Of a stretch of 64,000 nucleotides of DNA, positions 34,929-45,300 are shown in pieces. The stretch is from Halomonas sp. LR3S48 (GTDB taxonomy: Bacteria; Pseudomonadota; Gammaproteobacteria; Pseudomonadales; Halomonadaceae). A program made the position numbers and the translations under genes. The stretch covers positions 682,001-746,000 of the forward strand of contig NZ_CP107009.1 of NCBI RefSeq assembly GCF_025725665.1, written 5' to 3'. How positions within the stretch are numbered: the first letter of the stretch is position 1; each line of letters starts with the position of its first letter. The notes under the pieces are model-generated. The model was given only the letters and a program-made list of their open reading frames with translations, did no database searches and had not been told where the DNA came from.

Positions 34929-37097
34929 ATGAAACTACAAGATTTCTCCCTTACCCGTCGATCCTTCCTGGCAGGCGCTGCCGCAGCCGGCGTCGCCCTC
35001 GTCGTTCCCCTTCGGCTGCCGTCGGCATGGGCGCAGCAGCAGGAAGCTTCCCACACGTTGCAAGCCTATATCCGCATCGACACGAGCGGTCAGGTGACCT
35101 TCCTGCTCCCCACCAGCGAAATGGGGCAGGGGACTCACACGGGGCAGGCCCAGATTCTGGCCGATGAGCTGGGTGCCGACTGGTCGAGCATCGTGGTGGG
35201 CATGCCGAACCAGCCGACGCCCGACTACCGGATCCCATTCATCGGCCAGATGCGCTCCGTGGGTTCGTTCGGTATCCGCTTCTGGCACGACCCGTTGCGC
35301 CTCGCGGCCGCCCAGGCGCGGGAAATGCTGACCCAGGCGGCGGCCGAGCGCCTCGATGTAGCGCCTGCGGCGCTTCATGCCGAGAATGGCTTCATCGTGC
35401 ATTCCGACAGCGGCCAGAGGATCCCCTTCGGTGAGCTGGTGGAAGATGCCTCGACGCTGCCTGTGCCGGAGGAGCCGATCCTGCGCCCCGACGACCAGCG
35501 AACGCTGAGCGGAAGCAGGGTGCCACGCCTCGATACACCGGAGAAGGTGACGGGAAAGGCCGTCTACGCGGTGGACGTCGAGCGCGAAGGCATGCTGTAT
35601 GGCGCCGTGCGACTCGCCCCGGTCTATTCCGCCGACGTCGATTCGTTCGACGAGGGCAGCGTTTCGGAAATGCCGGGCGTGGTGGCGGTGGTTCGCGTAC
35701 CGCGCGGCGCGGTGGTCGTGGCCGACTCCTGGTGGCAGGCCAAGCAGGCAGCCGATGCCCTGGAGATCACTTTCACCCGGACGCCGGCGGACACGCTCTC
35801 TACGGATGAAATCGACAGGCTGTTTCGCGAGGGCCTGGAGCGAGCCGATGTACCGGTCACGACGCTGCGTGGCGACGCCGAGGCGACGTTGTCGAACGAC
35901 GGCGAGGTCGTCGAAGCCGAGTACTCGGTGCCGCTTCTCACCCACATGAGCATGGAGCCGATCAATTGCACCGCCGAATCCACCGAGGAACGGACGGAGC
36001 TGTGGATCGGTACCCAGGGCCAGGACGTCGTCCGCATGACGCTCGAGAACGCGCTGCAGGTGCAGGCCGACCAGTTCTTCATCAACACCACCTACCTGGG
36101 AGGAGGCTTCGGCCGCAAGACCCATGGCGAGATCGCCCTTCAGGCAGCGCTGGCCAGCCGCGCCGTCGGTGGACGGCCGGTCAAGGTGCTGTGGGCGCGT
36201 GAGGACGACGTTCGGCAGGGCCAGTACCGCCAGACGATGAGGTGCCGCTTTCGGGCGGTTCTGGACGAAGCCGGCAACATCACCGGCATGCGCATCCGCG
36301 TCGCCGGGCCTCAGATGGGCCGCGAATACGGTATCGATCCCGAGCAGCGGGCGCAGGCGACGGGCAACCTCGCCAACTTCGACCCGTTCTCGCTCGGTGG
36401 GCTGTCGGACATGCACTACGTCATCCCGAACTTCGTCGTCGACCACGCGGTGGTCGATCTGCCGATTCCGCTCTGCCCCTGGCGTTCGATCGCCCACTCC
36501 TTCAACGGCTTCTTCTTCGAGAGCTTCATGGACGAGTGCGCCGCGGCAGCGGGCCGCGATCCGCTGGAGTTTCGCCGCAGCCACAGCGAAGGTGAGGAGA
36601 GGATGCTCGCCGTTCTCGACCGGGTGGCCGAGATGTCGCGATGGGACGAGCCGGCGCCGGAGGGAATCGCTCGCGGCCTGGCCGTGGTCGAGAGTTACGG
36701 GTCCTATGTCGCCCAGGTGGTCGAGGCTCGCGTCGACGACGATGGCATCAATGTGGAGCGAGTCCATGTGGCCATCGACTGCGGACGTGCGATCAATCCC
36801 GACCAGGTGGAGGCGCAGATGCAGGGTGCCGTCATCGATGCGCTCGGCGTGGCGTTGAGGCAGAAGGTCACGATTCGAGACGGCCGCGCCGAACAGTCGA
36901 ACTTCCATGACTATCCGCTGCTGCGCATCGGGGAGGCGCCGTCGGTGGCGGTGAGCATCGTCGAGATCGGCTCTCCGTTGGGCGGTGTCGGTGAGCCGGG
37001 TATTCCCCCGCTTGCGCCTGCGCTGGCCAATGCGCTGTACGCCGCCACGCAGCAACGGATTCGCCATTTGCCGCTGACCGATCACGTCCAGGTCTAG
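34929..37097 (+). CDS. IorB-type molybdopterin large subunit, Tat-exported
   Basis: A 722-residue catalytic subunit with a twin-arginine signal (LTRRSFLAGAAAAGVALV), so the folded enzyme should be carried to the periplasm together with IorA. Molybdopterin-binding motifs include TSEMGQGTHTGQAQILADEL, YLGGGFGRKTHGE and a C-terminal GSPLGGVGEPGIPPLAPALA; the last holds the conserved Glu of the xanthine-oxidase family. The start at 34929 gives the complete Tat signal. The iorA-iorB-xdhC order supports a working enzyme with dedicated cofactor maturation. Confidence 0.92.
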   Translation: MKLQDFSLTRRSFLAGAAAAGVALVVPLRLPSAWAQQQEASHTLQAYIRIDTSGQVTFLLPTSEMGQGTHTGQAQILADELGADWSSIVVGMPNQPTPDYRIPFIGQMRSVGSFGIRFWHDPLRLAAAQAREMLTQAAAERLDVAPAALHAENGFIVHSDSGQRIPFGELVEDASTLPVPEEPILRPDDQRTLSGSRVPRLDTPEKVTGKAVYAVDVEREGMLYGAVRLAPVYSADVDSFDEGSVSEMPGVVAVVRVPRGAVVVADSWWQAKQAADALEITFTRTPADTLSTDEIDRLFREGLERADVPVTTLRGDAEATLSNDGEVVEAEYSVPLLTHMSMEPINCTAESTEERTELWIGTQGQDVVRMTLENALQVQADQFFINTTYLGGGFGRKTHGEIALQAALASRAVGGRPVKVLWAREDDVRQGQYRQTMRCRFRAVLDEAGNITGMRIRVAGPQMGREYGIDPEQRAQATGNLANFDPFSLGGLSDMHYVIPNFVVDHAVVDLPIPLCPWRSIAHSFNGFFFESFMDECAAAAGRDPLEFRRSHSEGEERMLAVLDRVAEMSRWDEPAPEGIARGLAVVESYGSYVAQVVEARVDDDGINVERVHVAIDCGRAINPDQVEAQMQGAVIDALGVALRQKVTIRDGRAEQSNFHDYPLLRIGEAPSVAVSIVEIGSPLGGVGEPGIPPLAPALANALYAATQQRIRHLPLTDHVQV

Positions 37098-37130
37098 CAG
37101 GCGAAGACAGACCGTCGAGGCCCGCCCGCT

Positions 37131-37172
37131 ATGTATCTTCAACCTATGTATCTCCAAACTAGGTATCTGGAA
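37131..37172 (+). repeat. Three imperfect tandem 15-base units at the xdhC start
   Basis: ATGTATCTTCAACCT, ATGTATCTCCAAACT and AGGTATCTGGAACAC-like units follow each other and encode MYLQP, MYLQT and RYLEH. Slippage here could duplicate the start codon. Confidence 0.65.
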
Positions 37173-38162
37173 CACGCGCAGGACGTCCTTGGACAGTGGC
37201 TCGCCTGGCGCCGGGCGGGTGAGGTCGCACTCGTCGTCGTGACGACAACGCAGGGCGGCGGCGTGCGTGCGCCGGGTGCCCTGATGGCCGTGTCTGCAGC
37301 GGGCGATAGTTGCGGTTATCTCTCGGGCGGATGCATCGATGCTGATGTGGTGAATCATGCTCGGCAGGCGCTTCGCTCGGGGCGGATCGCGCGCCTGAGA
37401 TACGGCAATGGCTCGCCCTTCATCGACATGCCTCTGCCTTGCGGCGGTGCCATCGAGGTTTGCGTCCTTCCCGATGCAGAAGCCGGAGTACTGCGGGTGT
37501 GCCGTGATCGGCTCGCCGCGCGCCAGCCGGTGACGCTCACTCTTGCGGAGTCTGGTGCTCTCGGGGTGGGGTATCCATCAGTTCCTGGCGCGTTGTCCTT
37601 CCGGTACACGCCGAAGCTTCGCCTGCGCATCGCCGGGCGCGGGGCCGACAGCCTGGCGCTTGCCCGCCTTGCCATGGCAAGCGGTATCCCCACCGAGCTG
37701 CAGCTTCGCGAGGGTGACGAAGCCCAGGAGGCTCGGCGCCTGGGAATCGATAGCGTCACGCATCTGACGCTCCCCTCGACGCTGCCGACTCTGGACGACG
37801 ACCCCTGGACGGCTTTCCTCCTTGCCTTTCATGACGTCGATTGGGAGGCAGCGCTCCTTGCCCAGGCCCTGAAAGGCTCCGCCTTCTATATCGGCGCGGT
37901 TGGCAGCAGGACGACTCATGCCCGGCGCTGCGAGAGGCTTCGTGCGGCCGGCATCACCGAGGGCCAGATCGGGCGCATCCATGGCCCCGTCGGCCTGATC
38001 CCATCCATGCGCGAGGCATCGACGCTTGCCGTGTCCATACTCGCGGAGATCGTCGAAGCCTATCAGCGCAAGGTAGTCGCCGATTCGGCGCTCGACATCG
38101 ATACGCGTAAAGACCTGGCGCAGCCACAGGCTGAATCGGCCCCATTTGCCGAAACGACTTGA
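37131..38162 (+). CDS. XdhC/CoxI-family molybdenum cofactor maturation protein
   Basis: A 343-residue chaperone that sulfurates and inserts the molybdenum cofactor into xanthine-dehydrogenase-type enzymes. The N-terminal domain has VVTTTQGGGVRAPGALMAVS and CGYLSGGCIDADVVNHA. The C-terminal Rossmann domain has FYIGAVGSRTTHARRCERL and IGRIHGPVGLIPS, close to SILAEIVEAYQRK. The usual GLDIGAR-type segment reads GLIPSMREAS, a variant. It follows iorB by 33 bases. The start is uncertain because the first codons are a tandem repeat with a second ATG at 37146. Confidence 0.88.
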   Translation: MYLQPMYLQTRYLEHAQDVLGQWLAWRRAGEVALVVVTTTQGGGVRAPGALMAVSAAGDSCGYLSGGCIDADVVNHARQALRSGRIARLRYGNGSPFIDMPLPCGGAIEVCVLPDAEAGVLRVCRDRLAARQPVTLTLAESGALGVGYPSVPGALSFRYTPKLRLRIAGRGADSLALARLAMASGIPTELQLREGDEAQEARRLGIDSVTHLTLPSTLPTLDDDPWTAFLLAFHDVDWEAALLAQALKGSAFYIGAVGSRTTHARRCERLRAAGITEGQIGRIHGPVGLIPSMREASTLAVSILAEIVEAYQRKVVADSALDIDTRKDLAQPQAESAPFAETT

Positions 38163-38176
38163 ATGGGTAATGGAGA

Positions 38177-39058
38177 TTAGGCCTGAACGACAAATGATCC
38201 ATTGGGGTAATAATTGCAGATGAACTCCACAAAGGCCCGGACCTTGGGGCTCTGCAAGCGTCGAGACGTGTGCAGAACCCATAGTTCGACCTCGTCGCCG
38301 GCCATGCCCCAGGACACCAGTTCGCCTGTTTCAAGAAGGCTGCCGATGATGGACTGCGGCAGCATGGCCGCCCCCGCGCCGGCGATAACGGCATCGCGGA
38401 CCGTCAGGAGCGAGGACAGCCGTAGCACGGGCTGTGGTTCGACAATGAGTTGTCTATCGCGGACGGACCAGACCTCACCGTCGCGATAGGTCGGCATCAC
38501 GACGGCCGGTACTGGAACAGGCTTCTCTCTGCACCCCTTCGGCATTGGAACAGTGGGGGAAGCGACGAGGACCAACCGGTCCCGGGCGAAACACCTGCCG
38601 ACGAGTACGCTGTCCTTGCGGGGATTGATGCGGATGGCGACGTCGAAGTGCTCGTCGATGAGGTTGGCGACACGGTCCTCGGACACGACTTCGATCTGAA
38701 CTTCGGGATGGACCGCCTGGAACGCGGCGGCAAGCCGTCCCAGCGCCACTTGCGAGAACAGCAACGGTGCCGCGATGCGCAGGCGGCCTCTGGGCGCCAC
38801 AAGCCCATCGCGTGCCGCCGCTACGGCTTCGGCAACCTCGCGCATCGGCCCTTCGATTCTGGCCAGCAGCAATTGCCCGGCTTCAGTCAGTTCCAGGCTG
38901 CGCTCACCTCGTTCGATGAGCCGAACGCCCAGCGCTTCTTCGAGATCGGCGACGCGGCGCGACAGGGTCGCCTTGGACCTGCCGCTGGCGCGACTGGCTC
39001 TTCCAAAGCCGCTGTGAACGGCCACCAGTTGGAAATCATTCAGAGCGTTTAGGTCCAT
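38177..39058 (-). CDS. LysR-family transcriptional regulator
   Basis: A 293-residue LysR regulator. The N-terminal winged helix is LNDFQLVAVHSGFGRASRAS and KATLSRRVADLEEALGVRLI. The effector-binding domain spans about residues 90-290. It is divergent from the NmrA-type gene with a 116-base gap, so it most likely controls that gene and itself. It is convergent with the xdhC gene, 14 bases away. Close relatives often pair with quinone- or oxidative-stress-related reductases. Confidence 0.9.
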   Translation of the reverse strand: MDLNALNDFQLVAVHSGFGRASRASGRSKATLSRRVADLEEALGVRLIERGERSLELTEAGQLLLARIEGPMREVAEAVAAARDGLVAPRGRLRIAAPLLFSQVALGRLAAAFQAVHPEVQIEVVSEDRVANLIDEHFDVAIRINPRKDSVLVGRCFARDRLVLVASPTVPMPKGCREKPVPVPAVVMPTYRDGEVWSVRDRQLIVEPQPVLRLSSLLTVRDAVIAGAGAAMLPQSIIGSLLETGELVSWGMAGDEVELWVLHTSRRLQSPKVRAFVEFICNYYPNGSFVVQA

Positions 39059-39174
39059 GATGTCTCATATTTGGTACGAACTGTCTCTATTTTAGTGTCT
39101 TTGTTTTGAATATGAAACTCTCTATTGTTCATTTCGTAGGCAACCAGTAAACAACCCAACCCAAGGAAATCATC

Positions 39175-40044
39175 ATGACCATTCTCGTTACCGGCGCCAC
39201 CGGCACTGTCGGCCGCCAAGTTGTCGAACAACTCGTCAAGCGCGATGCCGATGTCCGCGCGCTCGTTCGCGATACCTCGAAGGCCAACTTCCCGGCCAGC
39301 GTCCGTGTCGTCCAGGGTGATCTGCTCGACGTGGACTCGCTGCGCAGCGCCTACGATGGCGTTTCGACGCTCTTCCTGCTCAACGCGGTGGTGGCCGATG
39401 AGTACACCCAGGCGCTGATCGCGCTCAACGTCGCCCGGGAGGCCAGTATCAAGCGAATCGTCTACCTGTCGGTAATCCACGGCGACCGCTACGTGAACGT
39501 GCCGCACTTTGCGGGCAAGTACGGCGTGGAGCGCATGATCGAGCAGATGGGCCTCAACGCCACGATCCTGCGTCCCGCCTACTTCATGGACAACGACCTC
39601 ACCATCAAGGACGTGGTGACCGGATACGGCATCTATCCGATGCCGATCGGCAACAAGGGCCTGGCGATGGTCGACACTCGCGACATTGGCGAGGTTGCGG
39701 CCATCGAACTCCTGCGCCGCGAGCAGTCGGCCGTGCCGCTTCCGATCGAGCGGATCAACCTGGTCGGCCCAGACACGCTGACCGGCCCGGATGTCGCCGC
39801 AATCTGGACCGACGTACTGGGTCGCAAGATCGACTATCCAGGCGATGACACTGCCGCGTTCGAGCAGAGCCTGCGGCAGTTCATGCCAAGCTGGATGGCC
39901 TTCGACATGCGCCTGATGAGCGAGCGTTTCATCACGGAGGGAATGGTCCCCGAAGCCGGCGACGTCGAACGGCTGACAACGCTCCTGGGTCGCCCGCTTC
40001 GTTCCTATCGCGAATTCGCCACCGACGCCGTGGCCTCGGCCTGA
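39175..40044 (+). CDS. NmrA-like NAD(P)H-binding reductase or sensor
   Basis: A 289-residue atypical SDR. The N-terminal nucleotide site is ILVTGATGTVGRQVVEQLVK, followed by VRALVRDTSKANFP. No YxxxK catalytic pair is seen at the usual place. The middle segment MIEQMGLNATILRPAYFMDN is typical of NmrA/quinone-oxidoreductase-2-like proteins. The C-terminal half resembles the NmrA substrate lid. A good ribosome site (AAGGAAATCATC) is present. It is probably regulated by the divergent LysR gene. Confidence 0.87.
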   Translation: MTILVTGATGTVGRQVVEQLVKRDADVRALVRDTSKANFPASVRVVQGDLLDVDSLRSAYDGVSTLFLLNAVVADEYTQALIALNVAREASIKRIVYLSVIHGDRYVNVPHFAGKYGVERMIEQMGLNATILRPAYFMDNDLTIKDVVTGYGIYPMPIGNKGLAMVDTRDIGEVAAIELLRREQSAVPLPIERINLVGPDTLTGPDVAAIWTDVLGRKIDYPGDDTAAFEQSLRQFMPSWMAFDMRLMSERFITEGMVPEAGDVERLTTLLGRPLRSYREFATDAVASA

Positions 40045-40238
40045 GGCCGGCGTCACGCCGACTTCACCCTAACAAGGACCCCATCGGAGGTGGTGCTGGA
40101 GTTCTATCGCGATCTGACCGAGTACGCCGGCTACGAGCTGGAGACTGCCGGGGTGCTCAAGGGGCAGGAAGTCTTGGGAGTTGGCTCGCAGCGGGTTGGG
40201 CACGGCCCAGGGCTCTGCCTGGAGCGATTCAGTCCGGT

Positions 40239-40326
40239 AATGCGTCTTTCAGAAGCCTTACCGGGGGATCGGAACGATCGAAAAGCATTTGCGTAAGTTC
40301 TCAGTAAGTGTGCGGCTGCGACAGTG
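40239..40326 (+). promoter_or_regulatory. Shared regulatory element, copy 1 (upstream of yejM-like gene)
   Basis: It starts with AATGCGTCTTTCAGAAG (40239-40255) followed by CCTTAC. It then has the direct repeat GTAAGT (40293-40298) N5 GTAAGT (40304-40309), and GGCTGCGACAGTGG. The same order, with the same 11-base repeat period, occurs at 48091-48175. Half-sites 11 bases apart are typical of OmpR-family regulator boxes. It probably contains the promoter of the yejM-like gene. Confidence 0.75.
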
Positions 40327-40383
40327 GACACTCTTTCCACCCAACGTCGACTGAAGGGCCTCTGGTCTTTCGGGAATTCGCGC

Positions 40384-42225
40384 ATGATCTATCGACTCCT
40401 GCACCGGTGGCGCTGGCTTGGCGCCTGGACCCTGGCCAACCTGCTGATTGCCTGGATGATCTCGCTGCGCTATGTCGCCTACATCCAGCCCGAGGGGGCC
40501 GAGCAGTGGAGCTACCTGCTGATGGTTTTCCTCGGCCATCTCTCGCTGCTGGTATGGCTGGGAGCTTTGCCGATGTTCCTGCTGGCCACGCTTTTGCGCG
40601 GCATCGGGCTATGGCTGATAACCACCCTGTGGGCGAGTGGCCTGCAGCTGCTGCTGCTGCTTGATACCTTCGTCTACGCTCAGTATCGCTTCCACCTGAG
40701 CGGCTTCATCCTCGACCTGCTGCTCAACGCCGGGGGAGACGTGTTCAGCTTCTCATGGGTCGCCTGGGCACTGGCCGTCGGTGGCGTGCTGGGCATGTTG
40801 GCGGTGCAGGGCGGTCTCGGGCTGCTGTTCAAGCGACGTCCACCTTCACGGCCTGTGGGCGCAATGCTGGTAGTGAGCTTGTTGGCCCTGCTGTGGGTGC
40901 ACGGTTGGCATGCCTGGGCGGATGCCCACTACGACCGCGATATCACCCGCATGACGCGTCATGTGCCGCTCTTCTATCCGGCCACCGCCAAGCGCTTCTT
41001 CGTCAAGCAGGGGTGGGTCGACCCCCAGGCGGTGCGCGATCGGGTGGGTCTCGAGGCGACGAAGGGCGAGGCGCAGGACCTGGTCTACCCCTCCGCGCCG
41101 CTGCGCTGCTCGCCGTCGGTGTCTTCCGACAACCTGCTGCTGGTGGTGCTGGATACCCTGCGTCACGACATGCTCACTCCTGAAGTGATGCCGAATCTTT
41201 ACCGGTACGCCAATCAACCCGGTTGGTTCAGGGCGCGTGAGCATATCAGTGGTGGCAACTCCACCAAGGCCGGCATCTTCAGCCTCTTCTATGGCCTGCC
41301 AGTCACCTACTGGGATGCATTTACTACCAGCCAGACGCCCCCGGTGCTGATGGAGCGATTCGAGGCTGCCGATTACCGCTTTCAGGTTCTCTCTTCGGCG
41401 ACGCTGGTGAGCCCTGCCTTTGACCGTAACGTTTTTGCCGGCCTCAAGGATGTCTCGCTGGAGCCAGCACAGGGCGAGCCCTGGGAGCGAGACCAGCAGA
41501 TCACCGATGACTGGCTAGCCTGGATGGACAAAGAAGATGCAAAGTCAGATGAGCGGCCGTTCTTTGGTTTCCTGTTCTATGACGCCGTGCACGGCTACAG
41601 CCATCCGCCAGACTTCCCGCGGTTCACGCCCTACTGGGAGCATATCAACCACGTGAGCCTGGGGCCTGACTTTGATCCCGAACCTTACTGGAACCGCTAT
41701 CGCACGGCGGTGCGCTATGTAGACCAGCAATTGGGACGCGTACTCGATGACCTGGAGCGCCGTGGGCGGCTTGAGGATACGGCGGTAGTGATTACTTCCG
41801 ACCACGGTGAGTCCTTCAACGAACATGGCAAGAACTACTGGGGACATGGCAGCAACTATACGCTGGAACAGGTCCAGGTCCCGCTGGTAATGCATTTGCC
41901 GGGACGGTCCGGCGGTGCGCTGGAGCGGCGAACGCACCACGCCGATATCGCACCGACGCTGCTCGAGGAACTGCTCGACTGTGAATCGGCTCCTCAACAT
42001 TACACCCTGGGGCAAAGCCTGTTGGACGTCGAACCCCATCGCGACTGGATGCTTTCAGGCAGCTACATGGGTTATGGCATCCTGATGCCCGACTATCAGG
42101 TGGCCGTGCACCCCACAGGGGCCTTTGAAGTCTATGACTACCGCATGAGCGAACTCGACGATATCGAGCTCCAGGCCCGGGTGTCGAACGAGGTACTCAG
42201 GGCACTGTCGAGGTTCTATCGCTAA
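40384..42225 (+). CDS. yejM: YejM/PbgA/LapC-like inner-membrane sulfatase-fold protein
   Basis: A 613-residue protein. Five predicted membrane segments (about residues 12-165) lead into a periplasmic alkaline-phosphatase/sulfatase fold: NLLLVVLDTLRHDML (metal Asp), GGNSTKAGIFSLFYGLPVTY, and VVITSDHGESFNEHG with the second metal site. In enterobacteria this protein senses lipopolysaccharide in the inner membrane and tunes LpxC turnover through LapB, without proven enzyme activity. The ATG at 40384 was preferred because it places the shared promoter element upstream; a GTG at 40324 would add 20 residues. It is monocistronic. Confidence 0.85.
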   Translation: MIYRLLHRWRWLGAWTLANLLIAWMISLRYVAYIQPEGAEQWSYLLMVFLGHLSLLVWLGALPMFLLATLLRGIGLWLITTLWASGLQLLLLLDTFVYAQYRFHLSGFILDLLLNAGGDVFSFSWVAWALAVGGVLGMLAVQGGLGLLFKRRPPSRPVGAMLVVSLLALLWVHGWHAWADAHYDRDITRMTRHVPLFYPATAKRFFVKQGWVDPQAVRDRVGLEATKGEAQDLVYPSAPLRCSPSVSSDNLLLVVLDTLRHDMLTPEVMPNLYRYANQPGWFRAREHISGGNSTKAGIFSLFYGLPVTYWDAFTTSQTPPVLMERFEAADYRFQVLSSATLVSPAFDRNVFAGLKDVSLEPAQGEPWERDQQITDDWLAWMDKEDAKSDERPFFGFLFYDAVHGYSHPPDFPRFTPYWEHINHVSLGPDFDPEPYWNRYRTAVRYVDQQLGRVLDDLERRGRLEDTAVVITSDHGESFNEHGKNYWGHGSNYTLEQVQVPLVMHLPGRSGGALERRTHHADIAPTLLEELLDCESAPQHYTLGQSLLDVEPHRDWMLSGSYMGYGILMPDYQVAVHPTGAFEVYDYRMSELDDIELQARVSNEVLRALSRFYR

Positions 42226-42330
42226 GACACCTCAATGCCTATAACCATCTGTTGAACAGGCCAATGGGGAACCCGACAAGGTGCAGGTCTTCGACCCCGA
42301 ACTCGGTGCGGCGTTGAAGGCTCGGCGGTT

Positions 42331-45300
42331 TCAATGAGGCGTGTGGGTCAATCGTCCAAAGCGTCTGGTGGTCCACTGCACGGTGTCGTCCACGTAGCTG
42401 TACACCACCGGAATCACGAGCAGGCTCAGCAGAGTTGAGGTGAGCAGCCCGCCGATCACGACGATGGCCATCGGTGCGCGGAAGCTGGGGTCGGCGCCCC
42501 AGCCGAGCGCGATCGGCAGCATGCCGGCACCCATGGCGATGGTCGTCATCACGATCGGGCGGGCGCGCTTGCGGCAGGCGTCGATGATCGCGTCCCGGCG
42601 CTCCAGGCCATGATCGCGGCGGGCGATGATGATGTAGTCGATCAGCAGGATCGAGTTCTTGGTCGCAATGCCCATCAGCATGATCAGCCCGATCATCGAG
42701 GGCATCGACAGCGCCGAGCCCGTGACGAACAGCGCCAGGAAGGCGCCCGGGACCGAGAATACCAGCGCGGCCAGAATGGTCGCCGGCTGCACGAAGTCCC
42801 TCAGTAGCAGCACCAGCACCATGTAGATGCACAGCACGCCGGTCAGCATCGCCAGGCCGAAGCCGGACGCGAGCTCGCCCATATCTTCGGCGTCACCGCT
42901 CGATGCCCGCGTCACCCCCGGCGGTAGTATCTGAAGGCTGGGCAGCGCGAGTACCGCCTGTTCCACCTCACCCAGCTCCCGGCCGTTCAATTCGACCTCG
43001 AAGTTGATGTTGCGCATGCGGTCGTATCGCGTGATCTGCGAAGGGCCGCTGCCGATCTCGAGGGTGGCGACGTTCTCAAGCGGTACCGCTCCTCGCGCAC
43101 CGGGTACCGGGAGCTGCTTGAGCGTCTGAAGATCCTCGCGGGCGGCATCGGCGAGCCTGACGACGATGGGCACCTGGCGCTCGCTCAGGTTGAGCTTGGC
43201 GAGATCCTGGTCGTAGTCGCCCAGCGTGGCGACGCGTAGCGTTTCGGCGATCGCCGCCGTGGTGACACCCAGGTCTGCGGCGCTCGCGAAATCGGGCCGC
43301 ACGACCAGTTCGGGGCTTGCCAGGCCCGCGCTCGAGATGACCGCGCCGATGCCGGGAATCGTACGCAATTCGCGCTCCACCCGCTGCGCATGCTGCGCGA
43401 GTACCCGGCTGTCTTCTCCGGCGAGTACCAGCACATAGTTCTCGCTCGAGTCGCCCTCGCCAACGCTCACGCGCACGCCGGGCAGCGCTGAAAGTCCATC
43501 GCGGAACTGCGCCTCGATCGCCTGTCTTTTCAAGCCCGGTCGGTCGTCGCGGTGGGTCAGGTTTATCGTCAGCACGGCGGTGCGGACGTCAGCGCCGGAA
43601 GTGCTCACCGACTCGGTCGGATCGTCGCCTGAGTTGCCCGCGCCGATCGCCGTGTAGACCATTTTCACGTGCTCGTAGTGCTGGAGAATGCTCCGAGCCC
43701 GCTCGGCGAGCGAGAGCGTGTCGTGCAGCTTGCTACCGGGCGGCAGCGTGAGGGTCACCTGGGTTTGAGAGTTGTCATCCGCGGGAATGAAGGCACCGGG
43801 AAGCGTCGTAGCGAGCGCCAGTCCGCCGACAAAGAAAGCCGAGGAGCCGACGATCACCAGCAGGCGATGGCGCAGGCACCAGCGTGCGCCCGCCAGGTAG
43901 ACACTCATCCAGCGCGGCTCGCGCTTGGCATGCGATTTCGGCGCACGCAGCAGGTAGGCCGCCATCATCGGCGTCAGAAGACGTGCGACGACCAGCGAGA
44001 AGAACACCGCGGTCGCCGCCGTCCAGCCGAACTGCACGAAGAATTTGCCGACGATGCCGCTCATGAACGCCGTCGGCAGGAACACCGCGATCAACGCAAA
44101 GGTGGTCGCGACGACCGCCAGGCCTATCTCGGCGGCGGCTTCCATCGCCGCCTGGTAGGGCTTCTTGCCCATCAGCAGGTGGCGCTCGATGTTCTCGACC
44201 TCGACAATGGCATCGTCGACCAGAATGCCGATCACCAGTGACAGCGATAGCAGAGTCACGATGTTGATCGTGAAACCCATCAGGTACATCGCCGCGAAGG
44301 TGGAGATCGCCGACAGCGGCAACGCGACCGCCGCCACGAAGGTCGCCCGCCAATCGCGCAGGAAGAGGAACACCACCAGCACCGCCAGCGCCGCCCCCTC
44401 GTAGAGCAGCCACATCGAGCCCTGGTAGTTCTCAACGACGGGATCGACGAGGTTGAGCGCCTCGGTGACGGTAATGTCGGGATGCTCTGCCTTCAACGCA
44501 TCGAGCGCGGCGCGCCCCCCTTCGGCGACCTCGATCTCGCCGAAACCCCGCGCACGCGCGATTTCGAAGCCGACCACCGGTTCGCCATTCAGGAGCGCGG
44601 CCGAGCGTGGTTCGGCAACCGTGTCGGAGACGGCGGCCACCCGGCCGAGCTTGATGCTTCGGCCGTCGCCCAGGGTGATTTCGAGATCGGCCAGCTGCTC
44701 GGCGGTCTGCACGGTGGCGATCGTGCGTACGAAGTGTTCGGTACCGCCAAGGTCGACACGCCCGCCCGACGCCTCCTGCTGCACCTGGCTCAGCTGTTGC
44801 GAGATGTCCACCGCCGTCGCATCCAGCGCGAACAGCCGCGCCGGATCGAGATCGACATGCACCTCGCGGGTGACGCCGCCGACTCGCGAGACGGCGCCAA
44901 CGCCGGGGACCGCGAGCAGGGTCCGGCTGACCTTGTCGTCGACGAACCACGATAGCGCCTCGTCGTCCATGCGCGACGAGGCGACCGTATAGGTCAGGAT
45001 CGGGCTGCCGGAGAATTCCACCTTCTCGATCACCGGGTCGCGCAGGTCGGCCGGAAGGTCGGCGCGTACGCGAGCGACGGCGTCGCGCACGTCGTCGAGA
45101 GCCTCCTGCAGCGGCTTCTCGAGGCGAAACTCGACCGTGACGATCGCGTTGCCGTCGGTCAGGGTGCTGGTGATGTGATCGACACCCTGCATCGTCGCGA
45201 TCGAATCCTCGATCCTGCGCACCACATCGGTTTCGAGCTGCGCGGGCGAGGCGCCGGGTAGCGAAACCGTTACGCTGACTGCGGGTATCTCGACGTCGGG

